This document shows positions 7,214 through 10,784 of a stretch of 10,784 nt of DNA, piece by piece (within the stretch, counting starts at the first letter, position 1; every line of letters begins with the position of its first letter). The notes under the pieces were generated by a model. The model worked only from the letters and a program-made list of their open reading frames with translations, did no database searches and was not told where the DNA came from. This DNA is from Actinomycetes bacterium (GTDB lineage Bacteria > Actinomycetota > Actinomycetes > Propionibacteriales > Propionibacteriaceae), in assembly GCA_023387135.1 (NCBI GenBank), contig JAEWIK010000281.1, positions 1-10,784 of the forward strand, in the 5' to 3' direction. A program made the position numbers and the translations under genes.

Positions 7214-8161
7214 GTGACGCTGACGAGCGATCAGGAGCTACGAGAGGCCGGGCCGGGAGAACCCGCCCGGTCCGCGGCGCGGACACGCCAACGACGGCGT
7301 GACGAACTCGCCGCCTGGACGTTCCTGGCGCCGGGACTGATCGCGTTCGCGGTCTTCGTCGTCCTTCCGGCGATCGGCGCCCTCCTGCTGTCGTTCACCG
7401 ACTGGCGGCTGTTCGACGACCCGACGTTCGTGGGCGCCAAGCACCTCCTGCGGCTGTTCGGGGACCAGGCGATGTGGCAGTCGCTCGGCGTCACCGTCAT
7501 CTTCCTGCTCCTGGGCGTCGTCCCCACCACGCTGGCCGGCTTCATGCTGGCGGTCGTCGCCAGTTCGCCGCTGCGGGGCGCGGGAGTGCTGCGGGTGCTC
7601 TACTTCAGCCCGATGGTCGCCTCCAGCGCCATCACGTCAGTCCTGTGGTCGAACCTGTACAAGCCGAAGCTGGGGTTCTTCGCCCAGTTCCTCGGGACGT
7701 TCGGCATCGACTCCCCCAACTGGCTGTCGGCGCCCGGGATCGCCCGTCCGGCGCTCGCCATCGTGCTCATCTGGAGCGCCCTGCCGGTGGTCATCATCCT
7801 GTACATCGCCGCCATCCAGAAGGTGCCCTCGGACATCTACGCGGCCGCGGCGGTGGACGGGGCGGGCAAGTGGCGGCAGCTGTGGAGCATGACCTGGCCG
7901 CTCGTGATGCCGACGACCCTCACCATCGCGGTGCTGATGTTCATCACGTTCCTGGGAGCACCCCTGGAGTACGCGCTGCTGATGACCGACGGCGGCCCGC
8001 TCTCGGAGACCCAGACCCTCGGCCTGTACGCGTTCAAGATGGCGTTCGAGCGCCGCGACATGGGGTACGCGAGCGCGCTGGCCCTGTGGCAGCTCGTCCT
8101 CATCGGTGTCGCGTTCCTCGTCGGTCGTGGGGCCACCAAGCTGACAAGGAGCATCCGATGA
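7214..8161 (+). CDS. ABC sugar transporter permease, MalF-like
   Basis: A 315-residue inner-membrane subunit of a CUT1 importer. An Arg-rich cytoplasmic N-terminus (residues 10-30) precedes about six membrane segments (about 34-60, 88-112, 125-148, 180-200, 230-250 and 288-304). The EAA-type loop that contacts the ATPase is at about 207-232, in the form YAAAAVDGAGKWRQLWSMTW. The first Glu of the canonical motif is replaced (YAAAA). The GTG start is set by the ribosome-binding site at 7202. A longer reading from GTG 7154 would translate through the hairpin and add 20 residues of no family character. The gene overlaps the next permease by 4 nt (ATGA), indicating translational coupling. Confidence 0.92.
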   Translation: MTLTSDQELREAGPGEPARSAARTRQRRRDELAAWTFLAPGLIAFAVFVVLPAIGALLLSFTDWRLFDDPTFVGAKHLLRLFGDQAMWQSLGVTVIFLLLGVVPTTLAGFMLAVVASSPLRGAGVLRVLYFSPMVASSAITSVLWSNLYKPKLGFFAQFLGTFGIDSPNWLSAPGIARPALAIVLIWSALPVVIILYIAAIQKVPSDIYAAAAVDGAGKWRQLWSMTWPLVMPTTLTIAVLMFITFLGAPLEYALLMTDGGPLSETQTLGLYAFKMAFERRDMGYASALALWQLVLIGVAFLVGRGATKLTRSIR

Positions 8162-8994
8162 CGACGAGCAGCGCCGGCTACAAGACCTTCAGGTACGCCA
8201 TCATCGCGTTCTGCGGCCTCATCATGGCCTTCCCGCTCTTCTACATGGTGTCGCGGTCGTTCATGACGGCTGCCGAGGTGGAGGCGATGCCTCCCAGGCT
8301 GCTGCCGAGCGGACTGCTGTGGGAGAACTACACCGAGGCGCTGAAGTTCCTCACGCCCCCGGTCATGCTCAACTCGCTGTTCGTGTCGTTCGCCATCGTC
8401 ATCATGCAACTCGTCCTCGCGCTGCCCGCGGCGTTCGCGCTGTCGAAGATCCCGTTCCGCTGGACGGGCCTCATCATGGGCATCCTGGTCGTCCCGATGT
8501 TCATCCCGGCGAGCTTCACGCTCATCCCGACCTTCGTCGTCGCCTTCAAGCTCGGCATGCTCAACACGTACGCGGGCCTGATCGTCCCGATCGGCGCCAC
8601 CATCTCGGTCGGCGTGCTGATCTTCAGGCAGTTCTTCGCGTCCCTTCCGACGGGGCTGGTCGAGGCCGCGCGCATCGACGGTGCCGGCTGGTTCCGCGTC
8701 TTCTGGTCGGTCACGCTCCCGCTCGCGGCGCCCATCATCACCACGTTCTCGGTGGTCACGTTCATCACGGCCTGGAACCTCTACCTGTGGCCGCAGGTGA
8801 TCGCCACCGATCCGGCTCTCGCGGTGATCAATGTGGCGCTCGCCCCGATCGCCGGCGGTTCGGCCTACAGGTACGTCTCGCCGGCGATCGGGCTGGCGGG
8901 CGCCACCATCGGCGTGCTGCCGGCGCTAGTGCTCTTCCTCGTCGGCCAGAAGTGGCTGGTACGAGGGATCACGGCGGGCACCGGGCTGGAATGA
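8158..8994 (+). CDS. ABC sugar transporter permease, MalG-like
   Basis: The partner permease, 278 residues, with about six membrane segments beginning at residues 12-30. The EAA loop LVEAARIDGAGWFRVFW (167-183) is canonical, with E169 and the DGAG turn at 174-177. ATG at 8158 overlaps the stop of the preceding gene and has AAGGAG 6 nt upstream (8146-8151). The two permeases should form a heterodimeric channel fed by the lipoprotein upstream. No nucleotide-binding subunit gene follows; the next gene is a convergent regulator 3 bp away. The importer must therefore use an ATPase encoded elsewhere, as with MsiK in Streptomyces. Confidence 0.93.
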   Translation: MTTSSAGYKTFRYAIIAFCGLIMAFPLFYMVSRSFMTAAEVEAMPPRLLPSGLLWENYTEALKFLTPPVMLNSLFVSFAIVIMQLVLALPAAFALSKIPFRWTGLIMGILVVPMFIPASFTLIPTFVVAFKLGMLNTYAGLIVPIGATISVGVLIFRQFFASLPTGLVEAARIDGAGWFRVFWSVTLPLAAPIITTFSVVTFITAWNLYLWPQVIATDPALAVINVALAPIAGGSAYRYVSPAIGLAGATIGVLPALVLFLVGQKWLVRGITAGTGLE

Positions 8995-8997
8995 GCC

Positions 8998-10074
8998 CTA
9001 GCGGGACCGCGGATCGCTGGAGTTCCTGACGATCAGTTCGGGCTGCAGGATGACCTGCCGGTGGACGTGCGACTCCTCGCCCGAGGTGTGTTCCAGCAGC
9101 AGCCTCGTGGCCTGCTGCCCCAGTTCGTCGACGGGCTGGCGTACCGACGTCAGCGGCACCACCCAGTCGGCGGCGAAGTCGATGTCGTCGTAGCCGACGA
9201 GCGCGACGTCCTCGGGGATGCGCACCCCGGCGCGCGCGAGCCCCCGGTAGACGCCGAAGGCCATCATGTCGTTGCCGCAGAAGATGCCGGTGGGCAGGCC
9301 GCTCTCCAGCAGGCGCTCGGCCGCCAGCATCCCGTCCTGGATGCCGATGCCGGGCAGCGCGAGCTCGACCAGGCTGACGGACGGGTCGAGGCCCGCCTCG
9401 ACGATCGTCTCCCTGGCGCCCCGGACGCGCTGGGCCATCTGCTGCAGGCCCGCCGGACCGCCCACGAAGGCGAGTCGCTCATGGCCGAGGTCGAGCAGGT
9501 GGCGCACCGCCAGGCCCGATCCGTGCATGTTGTCGACAGCGACCGAGCAGTCCTCGGGCGAGGAGGCGAAGTCGAGGAAGACCACCGGCAACCGGCGGGC
9601 CGCCAGCGCCTGCCTGTCGAGGTTGTCACTCGCGCTCGGGGACAACAGCACGCCACGGACGCGTTCGGCGGCCAGGACGTCGAGCATCGCGCCCTCGCGC
9701 TCGGGTGACCCGTCGGAGTTGCCGAGGATGAGGACGTGTCCGGCTTCGGCGGCGGCGCGTTCGACCGCCCGCGCGACCGCCATGAACAGCGGGCTCGCGA
9801 TGTCCATGACCACCAGGCCGAGCACCTGGCTCGACACGCCGACGAGCATCCGCGCCTGTTGGTTCGGGACGAAGCCGAGTTCGCGGATCGCACGTTCCAC
9901 CGCCTCACGGGTGTTGCGACGCACGATCTCCGGGCGGTTGATGGTGTTGGACACGGTGCCGATCGACACGCCGGCCAGCGCGGCCACGTCCTCCATCTTC
10001 ACCCGGGCATCGTCGCCGAGCGCTCGCACGGTGCGAGGCGTCCCTACGGCGAGCGCGTCGCCTTGGCCTGTCAT
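8998..10074 (-). CDS. LacI-family transcriptional regulator
   Basis: A sugar-responsive DNA-binding repressor, 358 residues from the chosen start. The helix-turn-helix MEDVAALAGVSIGTVSNTIN begins at residue 27, followed by the hinge-helix region NQQARMLVG near residues 71-79. It then has a periplasmic-binding-protein-like effector domain with VLGLVVMDIASPLFMAVARA, HLLDLGHERLAFVGGP, GIFCGNDMMAFG and DVALVGYDDIDFA. It probably senses a rhamnose-containing sugar or breakdown product and controls the adjoining genes; this is inferred from position. The start is uncertain. ATG 10074 has GAGGAAG about 11 nt upstream; ATG 10098 and GTG 10167 are in frame but less well supported. The gene ends 3 bp from the second permease on the other strand. 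Confidence 0.9.
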   Translation of the reverse strand: MTGQGDALAVGTPRTVRALGDDARVKMEDVAALAGVSIGTVSNTINRPEIVRRNTREAVERAIRELGFVPNQQARMLVGVSSQVLGLVVMDIASPLFMAVARAVERAAAEAGHVLILGNSDGSPEREGAMLDVLAAERVRGVLLSPSASDNLDRQALAARRLPVVFLDFASSPEDCSVAVDNMHGSGLAVRHLLDLGHERLAFVGGPAGLQQMAQRVRGARETIVEAGLDPSVSLVELALPGIGIQDGMLAAERLLESGLPTGIFCGNDMMAFGVYRGLARAGVRIPEDVALVGYDDIDFAADWVVPLTSVRQPVDELGQQATRLLLEHTSGEESHVHRQVILQPELIVRNSSDPRSR

Positions 10075-10147
10075 GTCCGAACCCACTTCCTCAGCCATAG
10101 CGTATGTGCGCCCACTCTTGCCGAACATCGGTCCCGTCGGCGCCGGA

Positions 10148-10163
10148 TGTCCGGAACCGGTCA
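10148..10163. promoter_or_regulatory. Candidate operator upstream of the LacI-family gene
   Basis: TGTCCGGAACCGGTCA has the same TGNCCG-N4-CGGNCA inverted-repeat form as the element at 5643-5658. It lies about 75 bp upstream of the preferred regulator start and could mediate autoregulation or control by another factor. Confidence 0.4.
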
Positions 10164-10185
10164 CCACCTTCCATCGATTCGGCTC

Positions 10186-10214
10186 TTGCCGATCGTCCCG
10201 ACGAAGCCTATTGT
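10186..10214 (+). promoter_or_regulatory. Sigma70-type promoter of the LuxR-SGNH operon
   Basis: TTGCCG (10186-10191) and TATTGT (10209-10214) are separated by exactly 17 bp. Transcription would start near 10221, inside the first TTGAAGCGCTTCAA palindrome. Confidence 0.6.
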
Positions 10215-10228
10215 TTGAAGCGCTTCAA
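10215..10228. promoter_or_regulatory. LacI-type operator O1 (perfect palindrome)
   Basis: TTGAAGCGCTTCAA is a perfect 14-bp palindrome with the central CG typical of LacI-family operators. It directly adjoins the -10 box and covers the expected transcription start, so bound repressor would block initiation. Confidence 0.85.
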
Positions 10229-10231
10229 CTC

Positions 10232-10245
10232 TTGAAGCGCTTCAA
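10232..10245. promoter_or_regulatory. LacI-type operator O2 (identical second copy)
   Basis: An exact second copy of TTGAAGCGCTTCAA, centre to centre 17 bp from the first, 31 bp before the small LuxR-type gene. I found no third copy in the window by eye. Confidence 0.85.
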
Positions 10246-10276
10246 TTCGGCGTCGTGGCCGTGAGAGGAGACCGAG

Positions 10277-10546
10277 ATGTCTGCATCCGCAGCTCCGATC
10301 GGCGTCCACAGCGCGCCCTATCGACTGCACGTCGTCCCCGAGCCGCACGATTCCCGCAGGCTGTCCCGTGACGACCTGCGCCTGTTGGCGGTGATCGCCA
10401 CCGGCCTCCCGATCGCCTCGGTCGCCGGACGCCTCGAGATCAGCGACCGCACCGTCCGCCGTCGGGTGCATCTGATCTGCGACACCCTCGGGGTGAAGTC
10501 CATGATCGAGGCAGTCGCCTGGGCCGCCCGCCGCGGGCTGATCTGA
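10277..10546 (+). CDS. Free-standing LuxR-type HTH protein
   Basis: An 89-residue protein that is almost only a LuxR/GerE-type DNA-binding domain. After an unremarkable 28-residue N-terminus, residues 29-89 follow the family pattern: LSRDDLRLLAVIATGLPIAS, then VAGRLEISDRTVRRRVHLIC with the recognition helix around 56-68, then DTLGVKSMIEAVAWAARRGLI. There is no receiver, PAS or autoinducer domain. The recognition helix carries RRRV instead of the common KNHV, so DNA contacts may differ or the domain may act otherwise. AGAGGAG at 10264-10270 is 6 nt before ATG 10277. It is the first gene of the operon behind the twin operators, with the SGNH hydrolase 18 bp downstream. What it regulates is unknown. 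Confidence 0.82.
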   Translation: MSASAAPIGVHSAPYRLHVVPEPHDSRRLSRDDLRLLAVIATGLPIASVAGRLEISDRTVRRRVHLICDTLGVKSMIEAVAWAARRGLI

Positions 10547-10564
10547 GAATCGAGGAGACTGGCC

Positions 10565-10784
10565 ATGGCGATGTCTGACAGGTGGGTGGTGTCCTGGACG
10601 GCATCCTGCAGCGGCTTCCAGGGTGGGCTCAGCGGCCCTGAGTCGACAGTCCGCCAGACCATGAGGCTCTCCGCGGGCGGTCGTGCCCTCAGGCTGCGCT
10701 TCGTGAACCCGCACACCTACTCACCCCTCGTCTTCGACGCGGTGACTGTCGCGCTGTCGGACGGACGCGGTGCAGGCCTGGCCT
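10565..10784 (+). CDS. Probable SGNH/GDSL hydrolase (partial, 3' end off window)
   Basis: 73 codons of a gene that continues past the right edge. The segments WVVSWTAS (residues 7-14), STVRQTMRLSAGG (27-39) and LRLRFVNPHTYSPLVFDAVTVAL (42-64) resemble the N-terminal beta region of actinobacterial SGNH/GDSL esterases. In these proteins WxxSWxAS and TxRQxxxxSxGG precede the catalytic GDSxT block, which would lie off the window, so catalysis cannot be confirmed here. No signal peptide is visible, suggesting a cytoplasmic enzyme. AGGAG at 10553-10557 sits 7 nt before ATG 10565; ATG 10571 is an alternative. It is co-transcribed with the LuxR-type gene. A role in removing acyl groups from imported rhamnosides is a guess from context. 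Confidence 0.65.
   Translation, partial: MAMSDRWVVSWTASCSGFQGGLSGPESTVRQTMRLSAGGRALRLRFVNPHTYSPLVFDAVTVALSDGRGAGLA

Noticed and set aside
10118..10135. GCCGAACATCGGT as another copy of the CCG...CGG element
   Set aside because: The half-sites are separated by 5 bp instead of 4 and the outer TG/CA are absent.

Overview
The window comes from a high-GC actinomycete. The GC-rich third codon positions, the lipoprotein ABC sugar-binding protein without an adjacent ATPase gene, the LacI-family repressor and the small LuxR-type helix-turn-helix protein all fit Actinomycetota. A family such as Propionibacteriaceae is possible, but nothing here fixes the rank.

Left part (1-2860): a serpin lipoprotein runs off the left edge on the minus strand. 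Upstream of it, on the same strand, is a gamma-glutamyltranspeptidase-family enzyme that lacks a signal peptide. A tRNA-Arg(CCU) gene is divergent from the latter. These look like ordinary chromosomal neighbours.

Centre and right (2881-10784): this reads as one glycoside-utilisation locus. A hairpin separates the tRNA from a convergent GH78 alpha-L-rhamnosidase with no export signal. Divergent from the rhamnosidase, across about 250 bp of regulatory DNA, is a CUT1-type ABC importer: a lipoprotein solute-binding protein, a 16-bp intercistronic hairpin, and two permeases overlapping by ATGA. No ATPase is encoded, so a shared MsiK-like ATPase elsewhere is expected. Tail-to-tail with the second permease, 3 bp away, is a LacI-family regulator. 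Divergent from the regulator is a small operon of a free-standing LuxR-type HTH protein and the start of a probable SGNH/GDSL hydrolase, cut by the right edge.

Inferred working model: rhamnose-containing glycosides are bound at the cell surface, imported whole, and trimmed in the cytoplasm by the GH78 enzyme. The SGNH hydrolase may remove acyl groups. Control is unusually legible. Two perfect 14-bp palindromes TTGAAGCGCTTCAA sit immediately downstream of a good promoter for the LuxR-SGNH operon, as expected for LacI-family repression. A different palindrome, TGNCCGNNNNCGGNCA, occurs upstream of both the transporter operon and the lacI gene. I see no mobile elements, CRISPR arrays or rRNA.
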